Positions 33,271 to 42,667 of a stretch of 64,000 bases of DNA are shown piece by piece. The number at the start of each line of letters is the position of its first letter. The first letter of the stretch is position 1. Source of the DNA: CAXTKD01 sp964244885 (lineage in GTDB: Bacteria > Pseudomonadota > Alphaproteobacteria > Sphingomonadales > Sphingomonadaceae); contig CAXTKD010000015.1 in the NCBI GenBank assembly GCA_964244885.1, positions 1 to 64,000 of the forward strand. Direction: 5' to 3'. The notes under the pieces were generated by a model. It saw only the letters and a program-made list of their open reading frames with translations. It searched no databases and had not been told where the DNA came from. The position numbers and the translations under genes are program-made.

Positions 33271-34031
33271 CGCGCGGCGACCTTGGCGTCGGGCGCGGTC
33301 GTCACCGGCGTGTTGGCCTCCTCGAGCGGCGCGACGAAATTGTAGCGGCTGAGGCGCGGCACGCAGTCCTCGGCGCAATCGGGCTCGAATTCATATTCGG
33401 TGACCCCGCAATTGGCGACGTCACCCTCCTTGTCGATCGACAGTATCTGCTCCTCGGTCATGCCCTCCAGGATGTAGCGCAGGCACAGCACCACCACCTG
33501 GTGCGCGACGATCATCACGCGCTTGTCGGCGTAGTGGAGGCTGATCGTGTCGAGCGCCGAGCGCAGCCGCAGGATGACGTCGCACCAGCTCTCGCCTCCG
33601 GGCGGCCGGAAGTAGAACTTGCCGAGCACCTGGCGCAGCTCGAACTGTCGCGGCTCGGTCTTTTCGATACCAAAGGTCGTCAGCCGGTCGAGGATGCCGA
33701 ACTCCTTCTCGCGCAGCCGCTCGTCGACGACGAAGGACTGCGGCCCGGCCTTTACCCCGCCCATCTCGTGGATGCGCGCCGCCGTGGTGCGGGCGCGCAG
33801 ATAGGGGGAGACCAGCACCACCTCGGGCCGCTCCTCTTCGGGAAGGCTCGCGAACCAGCGGCCGAGCGCATCTGCCTGTTGCTGCCCGACATCGGACAGC
33901 GGCACGTCCACATCGCGGACATCGATGTCGATGTGCGTCGCCCCGGATTCGGTCGCGGCGTTGCGCGCGACGTTGCCGGCGCTCTCGCCGTGCCGAATTA
34001 CCCAGAGCCTTGCCGGCCAGCGTTGACGCAT
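33267..34031 (-). CDS. Histidine phosphatase superfamily protein
   Basis: This 254-residue phosphoglycerate-mutase-like phosphatase has the catalytic RLWVIRHGESAGN near the N terminus, LSDVGQQQADALGRWF, SPYLRARTTA and the second His in MIVAHQVVVLCLRYIL. The substrate is unknown. It is coupled to nnrD (4 nt overlap), which suggests a metabolite-repair or nucleotide-related role (inference). It is divergent from the hybrid kinase. Confidence 0.87.
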   Translation of the reverse strand: MRQRWPARLWVIRHGESAGNVARNAATESGATHIDIDVRDVDVPLSDVGQQQADALGRWFASLPEEERPEVVLVSPYLRARTTAARIHEMGGVKAGPQSFVVDERLREKEFGILDRLTTFGIEKTEPRQFELRQVLGKFYFRPPGGESWCDVILRLRSALDTISLHYADKRVMIVAHQVVVLCLRYILEGMTEEQILSIDKEGDVANCGVTEYEFEPDCAEDCVPRLSRYNFVAPLEEANTPVTTAPDAKVAAR

Positions 34032-34108
34032 ATCCTGCCTCCTTTGGCAGCATGAATGAGCGAAGCGCCGGGTTGTTCATATTAACCGCTCCGCGCTACA
34101 GACGGGCC

Positions 34109-37096
34109 ATGGTCGAAGCGGGCGCGGGGACAGGCAGCGGGCGGAAGGCGAAGGCGCCCGGCTCGGTCCGCCAGCGCTTCCTGCTGCTGACCTTCGCGAT
34201 CGCGCTGCCGGCGTTGATCGGCGCGGCGGTGCTGGTGCGCGACGCTTACCGCTTCACCCGCACCCAGACCGAGCGCCAGCTGCTGGAGACGACGCGCGCG
34301 CTGTCGCTGGTGGTCGACCGCCAGCTCGGCCAGTCGGAGGCGATGCTGCGCGCCCTCGCCTCCTCGCCCGAGCTGGCGCGCGGCGATCTTCGCGCCTTCG
34401 ACCGCCATGCGCGCGCCGCGATCAGCCCGGCGAGCGGCTGGGCGGTGCTTTACGATCTGAAGGGTCGCCAGCTTGTCAATACGCGCCTTCCGGCCGGTGC
34501 GGTGCTGCCCGCGCCGCGCCCGGGATCGCTGCGCGACGCAGCGCCGACGATCAGGCGCGGGGGCGTCTATTATTGCAATTTGACCGAGGGGCCCGCAGCG
34601 CGCGAGCCGGTTCTTTGCGTCGCGATACCGGTGCGCGATGCGAAAGGCTCGATCGCCTACGCTCTTACCGCGGTCTTCGAGCCGGCAGTGCTGGACATCC
34701 TGCTGGCGCAGCAACGGCTACCCAAATCCTGGTACGGCGCCATTGTCGACCGGGGCGGGCGCGTGCTGGCGCGCAGCGTCGAGTCGAACCGTTACCGCGG
34801 CTATCAGTCACCGCCCTCGTTCCTCTCGCGGATAAAGGAATCGAGCGAGAACGTCCGCGAGACCGTCACGCTCGACGGCGTGCCGGTGCTGTCGGCGCTA
34901 AGCCGTTCCCCAACGTCCGGATGGACGTTCGTCGTCGCCATGCCGCGCTCCGAGCTGGCGGTCGCGGTGCAGCGCTCGCTGGCGCTCGGCGTAGCCGTGG
35001 CGTTGGCGCTGCTGGCGCTTGGCATCGGTATGGCGCTCCTCGCGGCGCGCAGCCTGAGCCGTCCGATCGTCCAGCTCGCCGACGATGCGCGGCGGCTGGG
35101 GCGCGGCGAGGCCGTCGCGCGGCGGACGACGGGTGTCCATGAGCTGGATGAGGTGTCGGAAACGCTGGCCAATGCCGCGGCTGAGCTTTCGACGGTTCAG
35201 CTTCGACTGAACCTTGCGAAACAGACCGGCCGCATCGGGGTGTGGGAGCGGAACGGCGACGATCAGCAGAGCTGGTGGTCCAATTCCTTTTATGAGGTCG
35301 CCGGGCTCGATCCGTCGCTGCCGCCGGACAACGGGCTATTCGCCAGCCTTATCTTCGATGAGGACCGGCAGGCGGCATCGGACGCGATCACCGAAGCGCG
35401 CGAAGGCGACAGCTTCGATTTCAGCTTCCGCTTCCGCCGCCCGGACGGCGAAACGCGCTGGCTGACGACGCGCGGCCGCTGCGTCCGTGATAACCCCCGC
35501 CGCGTCATCGGCATCTGCCTCGACGTCACCGAGATGCGCCGGCTTTCCGATCAGCTCGAGGCGGCGAACGCCCAACTCGAGAGCCGAGTCGCCGAGCGCA
35601 CCGCCGAGCGCGACCGCATCTGGAAGCTCAGCCGGGAATTGTTCGTGGTGATCGGGCTCGACGCCGCCATCGTCGCGGTCAACCCGGCGTGGACCGTTCT
35701 GCTCGGCTGGACCGAATCGGATCTTGTCGGCCGCTCGCTGCGCGACTTCATCCATCCCGAGGACATCGCGACCTCGGGATCGCGCTTCGCCGAGCTGGCG
35801 GCGGGCCATGTCATCGAGCGTGTCGAGATTCGCCTCCGCCACCGCGACGGCCGGTGGCGCGCCATCTCATGGACCGCCGTGCCGGAGGGGGAGTACGCCC
35901 ATGCCGTCGGTCGCGACGTTACCGACGAACGTTCCGCCGCGGCCGAGCTGGCGGCGGCGCAGGCCGCGCTTCACGAGGCGCAGAAGCTGGAGACTTTGGG
36001 GCAGCTGACCGGCGGCGTCGCGCACGATTTCAATAACCTGCTGACGCCGATCGTCGGCACGCTCGACCTGCTGCGGCGGCGTTTGTCGGAGGACAAGCGC
36101 GCCGGGCAATTGCTCGACGCGGCGATCACCAGCGCGGATCGCGCGCGGACGCTCGTCGACCGCCTGCTGACCTTCGCGCGCCGCCAGACGCTGAAGCCGC
36201 GCTCGGTCGATCTCGCGACGCTGATCGAAGGCATGGTCGATCTCATCCGGCGCTCGCTTGGCCCGACGGTGCCGATCGTCGTCGACATCCCGGCCGGGCT
36301 GCCGCCCGCTCAGGTCGATCCCAACCAGCTCGAGCTCGCCCTCCTCAACCTCGCGCTCAACGCGCGCGATGCGATGGCCGACGGAGGAACGCTGACGATA
36401 TCGGCCGACGAGGGCCGGGCTCCCGCCGATCTGCCGCAGGGCCGCTATCTCCGCCTCTCGGTCACCGACGAAGGCGAGGGCATGGATGCCGAGACGCTGC
36501 GCCGCGCCGTCGAGCCGTTCTTCTCGACCAAGGGTATCGGCAAGGGCACCGGCCTCGGCCTGTCGATGGCGCACGGCCTCGCCGCGCAGTCGGGCGGCGC
36601 GCTGACGCTCGACAGCCGGCCGGGCGCCGGCACCACCGCGACGCTCTGGCTGCCCGTCGCCGCGCAGGCGCCAGACAAGCCCGAGGCCGCTTTGCCCGAG
36701 CCGCTCGCGCGGCATTGCGGAACGATCCTGCTGGTCGACGACGAGCCCGGCGTCCGCGCCACCACCGCGGCGATGCTCGACGATCTCGGCTGCACGATCA
36801 TCGAGGCCAACTCGGGCGCCGAGGCGCTGGCGATTCTGCGGAAAGGCGTCGCCGTCGACTTGCTGGTCACCGATCAGCTGATGCCCGGGATGGTCGGCAG
36901 CGCGCTGATCGCCGAAGCGCGGACGCTGCGGCCCGGTTTGCCGGCGATGGTGGTCAGCGGCTTCGCCGAGGCCGCCGCCGAGCTTCCCGACGACGTCCGG
37001 CGCCTCGCCAAGCCATTCCGCAGCCCGGAGCTTTCGGCGCATCTCGACGTGCTGCTCCGCCAATCCCCGGCCGCCCGACAGGAGACCCAGACATGA
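34109..37096 (+). CDS. Hybrid sensor histidine kinase with C-terminal receiver
   Basis: This protein has 995 residues. In order: TM1 about 24-43, a periplasmic dCache-like sensor about 45-288, TM2 about 290-312, HAMP, PAS about 374-474, PAS about 511-604, HisKA with His639 (GGVAHDFNNLL), HATPase about 735-851 (NLALNARDAM, GKGTGLGLSMAHG) and a receiver about 871-987 with Asp922 (LLVTDQLMPG). The FNNLL H-box resembles the HWE-unlike type found with attached receivers. The output partner is unknown. ATG 34109 was chosen; ATG 34052 is an alternative. It is coupled to mce by ATGA. Confidence 0.9.
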   Translation: MVEAGAGTGSGRKAKAPGSVRQRFLLLTFAIALPALIGAAVLVRDAYRFTRTQTERQLLETTRALSLVVDRQLGQSEAMLRALASSPELARGDLRAFDRHARAAISPASGWAVLYDLKGRQLVNTRLPAGAVLPAPRPGSLRDAAPTIRRGGVYYCNLTEGPAAREPVLCVAIPVRDAKGSIAYALTAVFEPAVLDILLAQQRLPKSWYGAIVDRGGRVLARSVESNRYRGYQSPPSFLSRIKESSENVRETVTLDGVPVLSALSRSPTSGWTFVVAMPRSELAVAVQRSLALGVAVALALLALGIGMALLAARSLSRPIVQLADDARRLGRGEAVARRTTGVHELDEVSETLANAAAELSTVQLRLNLAKQTGRIGVWERNGDDQQSWWSNSFYEVAGLDPSLPPDNGLFASLIFDEDRQAASDAITEAREGDSFDFSFRFRRPDGETRWLTTRGRCVRDNPRRVIGICLDVTEMRRLSDQLEAANAQLESRVAERTAERDRIWKLSRELFVVIGLDAAIVAVNPAWTVLLGWTESDLVGRSLRDFIHPEDIATSGSRFAELAAGHVIERVEIRLRHRDGRWRAISWTAVPEGEYAHAVGRDVTDERSAAAELAAAQAALHEAQKLETLGQLTGGVAHDFNNLLTPIVGTLDLLRRRLSEDKRAGQLLDAAITSADRARTLVDRLLTFARRQTLKPRSVDLATLIEGMVDLIRRSLGPTVPIVVDIPAGLPPAQVDPNQLELALLNLALNARDAMADGGTLTISADEGRAPADLPQGRYLRLSVTDEGEGMDAETLRRAVEPFFSTKGIGKGTGLGLSMAHGLAAQSGGALTLDSRPGAGTTATLWLPVAAQAPDKPEAALPEPLARHCGTILLVDDEPGVRATTAAMLDDLGCTIIEANSGAEALAILRKGVAVDLLVTDQLMPGMVGSALIAEARTLRPGLPAMVVSGFAEAAAELPDDVRRLAKPFRSPELSAHLDVLLRQSPAARQETQT

Positions 37097-37506
37097 TCGG
37101 CCGCCTCAACCATGTCGGGATCGCGACGCCGTCGATCGAGGCGTCGGTCGCGATGTACCGCGACCTGCTCGGCGCAACGACGATCCACGATGCCTTCGAC
37201 CTTCCGGCGCAGGGCGTTCGAGTCTGCTTCATCGACCTGCCGAACAGCCAGATCGAGTTGATCGAGCCCTATGACGAAAGTTCGCCGATTGTGAAGTTTC
37301 TCGAGAAGAACCCGGCGGGGGGCCAGCACCATGTCTGCTTCGAGGTGGCGGACATCCACGTTGCCGCCGCCGACATGAAGGCGAAGGGCGCGACCGTGCT
37401 CGGCGAGCCGCGCATCGGCGCGCACGGCACGCCGGTGATCTTCGTGCATCCCAAGAACATGGGGGGTGTGCTGGTCGAGCTTATGGAGACGCCGGCGGCG
37501 CATTAG
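37093..37506 (+). CDS. mce: Methylmalonyl-CoA epimerase
   Basis: This 137-residue VOC-fold epimerase of the propionyl-CoA to succinyl-CoA route has GRLNHVGIATPSIEASVAMY, IDLPNSQIELIEPYDESSP, GGQHHVCFEV and FVHPKNMGGVLVELME. Metal ligands are expected among His7, the QHHVCFEV histidine and the final Glu. It overlaps the kinase stop by 4 nt, an unusual partnership, since mce is more often near mutase genes. Confidence 0.92.
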   Translation: MIGRLNHVGIATPSIEASVAMYRDLLGATTIHDAFDLPAQGVRVCFIDLPNSQIELIEPYDESSPIVKFLEKNPAGGQHHVCFEVADIHVAAADMKAKGATVLGEPRIGAHGTPVIFVHPKNMGGVLVELMETPAAH

Positions 37507-37522
37507 GCCGATCCACCGCGAG

Positions 37523-39076
37523 CTATTCGATCGCCAGGTGAAGCTCCTCGGTCGGGGCGTTGCGCTGGTTGGGCTTCATCAGGAAGACCAGCGGTATCGC
37601 GACGATCGTTCCCCACATCAGCAGGTAGAAGTCGTCGATATAGGCGACCATCGCCGCCTGGCGCGTGATCTCTCCGTTGACCATCGCGAGGATCGCTCCG
37701 CCGGTGTCGCCGCCAAGGCTCTGGACCGCGCCACTGCCGACGGCCGCAGTGACCGCCGCGCTCATCGTCGACACCATGTCGGCATGGCTGATCTGGATAT
37801 TGCGGGCCAGCATGACCGTCACGACCGAGATGCCGAGCGAGCTGCCGACGTTGCGCATCAGGTTGAACAGGCTGGCCGCGTCTGTTCGGTGCGGCGCGGC
37901 GATCGTCCGGAAGGCGACGGTGTTGAGCGGCACGTTGACGAGCCCAAAGCCGACGCCCTGGATGAAGCCGCTGATCACCATGATCCGCGAGCCCGCCTCG
38001 AGCGACAGCCCGGTCATCTGGTACAGCGAATAGGCGATCATCAGCATGCCGAGCACGATCATGCCGCGCGGGTCGACCTTGGCGACGAGCTTGCTGACCA
38101 GCTGCATGACGATCAGCATGCCAACGCCGCGCGGCGCCATCAGCAGGCCGGCGGTGATGATCGGATAGCCGTAGATCGTCTGCAGCATCGGCGGGATCAG
38201 CGCCATCGACGAGAACATCATGATCCCGACCAGAAAGATGAAGGCCAAGGCGCTGACGAAATTGCGGTCCATCAGGATCGCCCGCGGGAACAGCGTGCGA
38301 TCCGACGTCATCATGTGGATGACGAACATCCAGGCGCAGCCGATCGCCAGCCCGCATTCGACGATTGTCTCGGCCGATCCGAACCAGTCGTTCCGCTCGC
38401 CGCGGTCGAGCATCATCTGGAGCGAGGCGACCGCGACGGCGATCAGCACGAAGCCGATCAGGTCGAACCGCCTCGCCTGCTTCGCCCGGTCGGGCACCGA
38501 AAGCCATGTCCCCGCCAGCGCCAGGAGGCCGATCGGCAGGTTGACGTAGAACACCCAGCGCCAGTCGAAATTGTCGGTCAGCCAGCCGCCGAGGATCGGG
38601 CCCATGATCGGCGCGACCATCACGCCCATCGCCCAGAGCGCCATCGCCTCGCCATGCCTGTGCTTGGGATAGGCGTCGAGCATCGTCGCCTGCCCGAGCG
38701 GGATAAGGAACGCGCCGAACACCCCCTGCGCCACCCGGAACAGCACCATCTGCGTGAGGTTCTGCGCCGCGCCGCACAGCATCGAGGCGAGGATGAAGCC
38801 GCCGATCGAGATCAGCAGAAGCTGCTTCCGGCCGACCCGGTCGCCGAGCCAGCCGGTCAGCGGCAGCGCGATCGCGCTCGCGACGATATAGCTCGTCAGC
38901 ACCCAAGTGATCGTGTCGGGCGCCGCGCCGAGGCTCGCCTGCATGTGCGGCAGCGCGACGTTGGCGATCGTGCTGTCGAGCACCTGCATGACCGTCGACA
39001 GCATGATCGAGACGGTGATCAGGACGAGGTTAGGCTCGCCGGCCGCCCTGGGCATCGGAAGGGCAAGAGTCGCCAT
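37523..39076 (-). CDS. emrB: DHA2-family multidrug MFS transporter (EmrB-like)
   Basis: This 517-residue proton-driven exporter has 14 predicted helices. It shows MQVLDSTIANVALPHMQ, WVLTSYIVASAIALPLTGWL, GDRVGRKQLLL (motif A) and RVAQGVFGAFLIPLGQA. The start MATLALPMPRA at 39076 is 8 nt after the EmrA-like gene stop. With the adaptor upstream it would form the inner-membrane part of a tripartite pump; no outer-membrane channel gene is adjacent. Confidence 0.9.
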   Translation of the reverse strand: MATLALPMPRAAGEPNLVLITVSIMLSTVMQVLDSTIANVALPHMQASLGAAPDTITWVLTSYIVASAIALPLTGWLGDRVGRKQLLLISIGGFILASMLCGAAQNLTQMVLFRVAQGVFGAFLIPLGQATMLDAYPKHRHGEAMALWAMGVMVAPIMGPILGGWLTDNFDWRWVFYVNLPIGLLALAGTWLSVPDRAKQARRFDLIGFVLIAVAVASLQMMLDRGERNDWFGSAETIVECGLAIGCAWMFVIHMMTSDRTLFPRAILMDRNFVSALAFIFLVGIMMFSSMALIPPMLQTIYGYPIITAGLLMAPRGVGMLIVMQLVSKLVAKVDPRGMIVLGMLMIAYSLYQMTGLSLEAGSRIMVISGFIQGVGFGLVNVPLNTVAFRTIAAPHRTDAASLFNLMRNVGSSLGISVVTVMLARNIQISHADMVSTMSAAVTAAVGSGAVQSLGGDTGGAILAMVNGEITRQAAMVAYIDDFYLLMWGTIVAIPLVFLMKPNQRNAPTEELHLAIE

Positions 39077-39084
39077 GCCGGGGC

Positions 39085-40155
39085 TCAGCGAAGCTCGGGC
39101 TTGGTATCGACCTTCACCTTGGCGGAGAGGCCGGCGATCAGCGTGAAGTCGGGCTTTTCCAGGATCCGAAAGCGCACGGGCACGCGCTGCGTGACCTTCA
39201 CCCAATTGCCGGTCGCGTTCTGGCTCGGCAGCACCGCGAAGGTCGCGCCGGTGCCGGCGCCGATGCTCGACACCGCCGCCTTCAGCGGGTGATGCGGATA
39301 GGCGTCGAGCTTGACCGTCGCCGGCTGGCCGACGCGCATGTTCTCGAGGTCGGTTTCCTTGAAGTTCGCCTCGACCCACGGCTGCCCGTCGAGAACGATC
39401 GAGACGTTGGAGACGCCCTGGATGGTCAGCTGGCCGGGCTGGAGCCGGGTGCTCTGGCTGACGATGCCGTCGGCCGGCGCGCGAACCACGGTGCGCGACA
39501 GGTCGAGCTCCGCCTTCGCGACCTGGGCGCGCGCCGCGCGGACCAGCGGATGATTCTCGCTGGAGCCGGCGCCGTAGCCGCCAAGCGCGACCCGGGCATT
39601 CGACGTCGCGGCCTGGTTGCTGAGCAGCTTCTCGCGCGCCGCCTCGACGCCGTGCCGGGCATCGTCATAACGCGCGCGGGTGGTGAACCCGGCCTTCAGG
39701 AGCTGCGCCTGGCGGTTGAGCTCGGTCTGTGCATAGGCGAGATCGGCCTGGCTGCCGCTCGCGTCGGCGCCCTTTTCGGCGACCATCTCGCGCATCTGCG
39801 ACAGCTGGAGGCGCGCGGTCGACAGCGCCGCCTCGGCCTGCGCGAGCGCGATCTGATAGGGCGCGCGGTCGATCGTGTAGAGCGTGTCGCCGGCCTTGAC
39901 GCGCTGGTTCTCGCGGACGTCGACCGAGACGACCCGGCCGCCGACTTCGCCGCTGACCGCGACCTTGTCCTGCTGGACATAGGCGTTGTCGGTGGAAACG
40001 TAGCGCCCGCCGGTGAACCACATCCAGCCGCCGATCGCCAGCAGGATCGCCGGAACAATCAGCATCAGCGGCGTCCGCCAGCGCGCCATGCCCGTCGCCC
40101 TGCCATCGGCCGGCACCGCGTTGGCCGTATCGATCTTGCGCATTTCCATGTTCAT
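39085..40155 (-). CDS. emrA: HlyD-family membrane fusion protein (EmrA-like)
   Basis: This 356-residue periplasmic adaptor has an N-terminal anchor (LMLIVPAILLAIGGWMWF), the lipoyl half GRYVSTDNAYVQQDKVAVSG, a coiled hairpin (about 90-210), and beta-barrel parts VVRAPADGIVSQSTRLQPGQ and NFKETDLENMRVGQPA. It starts at 40155 or two codons on at 40149. It is between marR and emrB, with 7-8 nt spacing on both sides, as in EmrRAB. Confidence 0.9.
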   Translation of the reverse strand: MNMEMRKIDTANAVPADGRATGMARWRTPLMLIVPAILLAIGGWMWFTGGRYVSTDNAYVQQDKVAVSGEVGGRVVSVDVRENQRVKAGDTLYTIDRAPYQIALAQAEAALSTARLQLSQMREMVAEKGADASGSQADLAYAQTELNRQAQLLKAGFTTRARYDDARHGVEAAREKLLSNQAATSNARVALGGYGAGSSENHPLVRAARAQVAKAELDLSRTVVRAPADGIVSQSTRLQPGQLTIQGVSNVSIVLDGQPWVEANFKETDLENMRVGQPATVKLDAYPHHPLKAAVSSIGAGTGATFAVLPSQNATGNWVKVTQRVPVRFRILEKPDFTLIAGLSAKVKVDTKPELR

Positions 40156-40162
40156 CGCTCCG

Positions 40163-40600
40163 CTACGCCTGCGCCGCTTCCGCCGGCCGCGCCGTGATGT
40201 TGGCGCGAACGCGCGCCAGCAGTTGCAGAAGTGTCGCTTCCTCCGCCGCCGTAATCCCCGCAAGCGCCTCGCCCTGCAGCCTGTCGGCGACCTCGAGGAG
40301 CTGCGCCAGCACCGGCGCCGACTTCGCCGTCAGGTAAAGGCGCCACACGCGGCGGTCGCCGGGATCGGCGCGCCGTTCGACGAGGCCCGATTCCTCCAGG
40401 CGGTCGATCATCCGGCAGAGGGTGATGTTCTCCACCTCCATCCGGTCGGCGAGACCCGCCTGGTTGATGCCTTCGTTGCGCGAGATGCCGAACAACACCT
40501 GCCACTGGGCGCGCGTGACGCCGACCGCGCGGGCATAGCCGTCGAAGCGCCGGCGCATCAGCCGGGCGGTGTCGTTGAGCATGAAGCCAAGTGATTCCAT
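40163..40600 (-). CDS. MarR-family repressor of the efflux operon
   Basis: This 145-residue winged-helix regulator has VTRAQWQVLFGISRNEGINQ, AGLADRMEVENITLCRMIDR, LEESGLVERRADPGDRRVWR and LYLTAKSAPVLAQLLE. It is the first gene of the marR-emrA-emrB operon and probably represses it until a phenolic or hydrophobic ligand binds. A perfect palindrome 13 bp before its start is a likely operator. Confidence 0.9.
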   Translation of the reverse strand: MESLGFMLNDTARLMRRRFDGYARAVGVTRAQWQVLFGISRNEGINQAGLADRMEVENITLCRMIDRLEESGLVERRADPGDRRVWRLYLTAKSAPVLAQLLEVADRLQGEALAGITAAEEATLLQLLARVRANITARPAEAAQA

Positions 40601-40612
40601 TTCTCGTATATA

Positions 40613-40626
40613 ATAAGCATGCTTAT
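40613..40626. promoter_or_regulatory. Putative operator of the marR-emrAB operon
   Basis: The perfect 14 bp palindrome ATAAGCATGCTTAT lies just upstream of the MarR start and is set in an AT-rich patch (TATATAATAAGC) that stands out from the surrounding GC-rich DNA. Its position suits auto-repression and could also affect the divergent PBP gene 100 bp away. Confidence 0.68.
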
Positions 40627-40725
40627 GATGTGCAAGTCATAGCTGCGATGCAGCACGCGCATGCCATTGGCAGAGCGGCTTCCGCCAAGGTAGAACGCGC
40701 GCAAACGCTTGGGGTTCTCTCTTCC

Positions 40726-42663
40726 ATGGTCATGAGCATGTCCGGCGAGCCGGTTCCGCACGAGGTCGCGCCGGCGGAGCCGCGCTCGGCGCTGCGCCGC
40801 TTCTGGTGGACGATTCCGATCGTGCTGCTGCTGGCGGTCGCGGCGCTGCTCACCTGGCTGTTCCTCACCGCTCCGCTCCAGCGCGCGCTGGAGCCGCTGC
40901 CCGATGGCGCGATCGTCCTGCTCGACGCGTCCGGCAAGCCCTATGCGCGGCGGGGCGACTATAAGGAGAAGCCCGTCCAGGTCTCGGAGCTGCCGCATCA
41001 GGTGGTCGACGCCTTCCTGTCGAGCGAGGACCGCCGCTTCTACGAGCATATCGGCATCGACGTGCCGGGCATGGCGCGCGCCATGCTCACCAACGCGCGG
41101 GCCGGCGGCATCAAGCAGGGCGGATCGACGATCACCCAGCAGCTGGCGAAAACTTCGTTCCTCACCCTGAACCGCAGCTACAAGCGCAAGATCCAGGAGA
41201 TCATCATCGCGCTCTACCTGGAGTCGCGGCTGAGCAAGAACGAGATCCTGTCGCGCTACCTGTCGAGCGTCTATTTCGGCGAGAACGCCTATGGCCTGCG
41301 CGCCGCCGCGCGGACCTATTTCAACGTCGAGCCGCGCCAGCTGAACGTCGCGCAGGCGGCGATGCTCGCCGGCCTCGTCAAGGCGCCGTCGGCGCTGGCG
41401 CCGAGCCGCCACCTCGCCCGCGCGCAGGCGCGGTCGAAGCTGGTGCTCGCTTCGATGGTCGACAACGGCAAGCTCACCGCCGCCGAAGCGAGGCGCACCC
41501 GCCCGGCGGTCTACACGCCGGGGCGCGCCGACATCGCCGCCGGCTCCTATTTCGGCGACTGGGTGCTGCCGCAGGCCCGCGACCTCGCCGACGCGCACTA
41601 CGGCGAGGTCAGGGTCCGCACGACGCTCGACCCCGAGATGCAGAAGAAGGCCGAGGCGGCGGTCGAGCAGGCGCTGCGCGACAAGGGGCCGTGGCAGGGC
41701 GCGAGCCAGGCGGCGCTGATCGCCATGCGCCCCGACGGCCGCGTCCTCGCGATCGTCGGCGGCCGCGACTATCAGGCCAACCAGTTCAACCGCGCGGTCC
41801 AGGCCAAGCGCCAGCCGGGCTCGTCGTTCAAGCTGTTCGTCTATCTCGCCGCGCTCAGAAACGGCTACACGCTCGATTCGACAGTCGACGACAGTCCGGT
41901 CGAGATCGATGGCTGGAAGCCCCGCAACGACGAAGGCAAGTATCGCGGCGTCATCGGGCTTCGCACCGCCTTCGCCGCTTCGTCGAACGTCGCCTCCGCC
42001 CGGATAACGCAGGCGATCGGGACGAAGGAGGTCATCCGCATGGCGCGCGACCTCGGCGTCAAATCCTACCTCAATCCGTGGCCGGCGCTGTCGCTCGGCA
42101 CCTCGCGGATGACCTTGATGGAGCTGACCCAGGCCTTCGCCGCGGTCGCCTACGGCCGCTATCCGGTGATCGCCACCGGCCTGCCCGCGCAGGTCAACAA
42201 GACGCCGCTCCAGACGCTTGCCGCCGCCGAGCCGATGCGCGAGCTTTTGAACTCCGCGGTGCGGAACGGTACGGGCCTCGAAGCCCGTCTGCCGATCAAG
42301 GCCTATGGCAAGACCGGCACGACCCAGAACTTCCGCGACGCGCTGTTCGTCGGCTTCGCTGGCGACCTCGTCGTCGGCGTCTGGGTCGGCAACGACGACA
42401 ACAAGCCGATGAACGGCGTCGTCGGCGGCGGCCTGCCCGCGCAGATCTGGCGCAAGTTCATGATGAGCGCGCTGCCGCAGCTGAAGGTCATGGCGCCGCC
42501 GCCGAAGGCAGCGGTCGCTGCCGCACCGGAAGCGCCGGCCGAAGCGACTACCGCCGACCTCAATGCCGCGGTGCTGGAAGCGCTGGGCGAAGCGCCCAAG
42601 CCGCCGGCGGAGCCGGACGCACCGGCGCCGGAGGCGTCACCCGTTCCGCGCGAACAGAACTAA
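40726..42663 (+). CDS. Class A penicillin-binding protein (PBP1 family)
   Basis: This 645-residue bifunctional peptidoglycan synthase has an anchor helix (WWTIPIVLLLAVAALLTWLF), a glycosyltransferase domain with the catalytic Glu in AFLSSEDRRFYEH and GGSTITQQLAKTSFLT, and a transpeptidase domain with the Ser-X-X-Lys KRQPGSSFKLFVY, SSN and YGKTGTTQNFRDA. The C-terminal tail is Ala/Pro-rich. ATG 40726 was chosen; ATGs at 40732 and 40738 are close alternatives. It converges on clpS with a 4 nt gap. Confidence 0.92.
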   Translation: MVMSMSGEPVPHEVAPAEPRSALRRFWWTIPIVLLLAVAALLTWLFLTAPLQRALEPLPDGAIVLLDASGKPYARRGDYKEKPVQVSELPHQVVDAFLSSEDRRFYEHIGIDVPGMARAMLTNARAGGIKQGGSTITQQLAKTSFLTLNRSYKRKIQEIIIALYLESRLSKNEILSRYLSSVYFGENAYGLRAAARTYFNVEPRQLNVAQAAMLAGLVKAPSALAPSRHLARAQARSKLVLASMVDNGKLTAAEARRTRPAVYTPGRADIAAGSYFGDWVLPQARDLADAHYGEVRVRTTLDPEMQKKAEAAVEQALRDKGPWQGASQAALIAMRPDGRVLAIVGGRDYQANQFNRAVQAKRQPGSSFKLFVYLAALRNGYTLDSTVDDSPVEIDGWKPRNDEGKYRGVIGLRTAFAASSNVASARITQAIGTKEVIRMARDLGVKSYLNPWPALSLGTSRMTLMELTQAFAAVAYGRYPVIATGLPAQVNKTPLQTLAAAEPMRELLNSAVRNGTGLEARLPIKAYGKTGTTQNFRDALFVGFAGDLVVGVWVGNDDNKPMNGVVGGGLPAQIWRKFMMSALPQLKVMAPPPKAAVAAAPEAPAEATTADLNAAVLEALGEAPKPPAEPDAPAPEASPVPREQN

Positions 42664-42667
42664 ACGC

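Noticed and set aside
36015..36060. HWE-type histidine kinase in the hybrid sensor
   Set aside because: The H-box GGVAHDFNNLL and the C-terminal receiver fit the common HisKA hybrid type instead.
38900..39379. EmrB starting upstream at 39379
   Set aside because: The extra residues are a shadow of emrA; MATLALPMPRA at 39076 gives the normal transporter N terminus.
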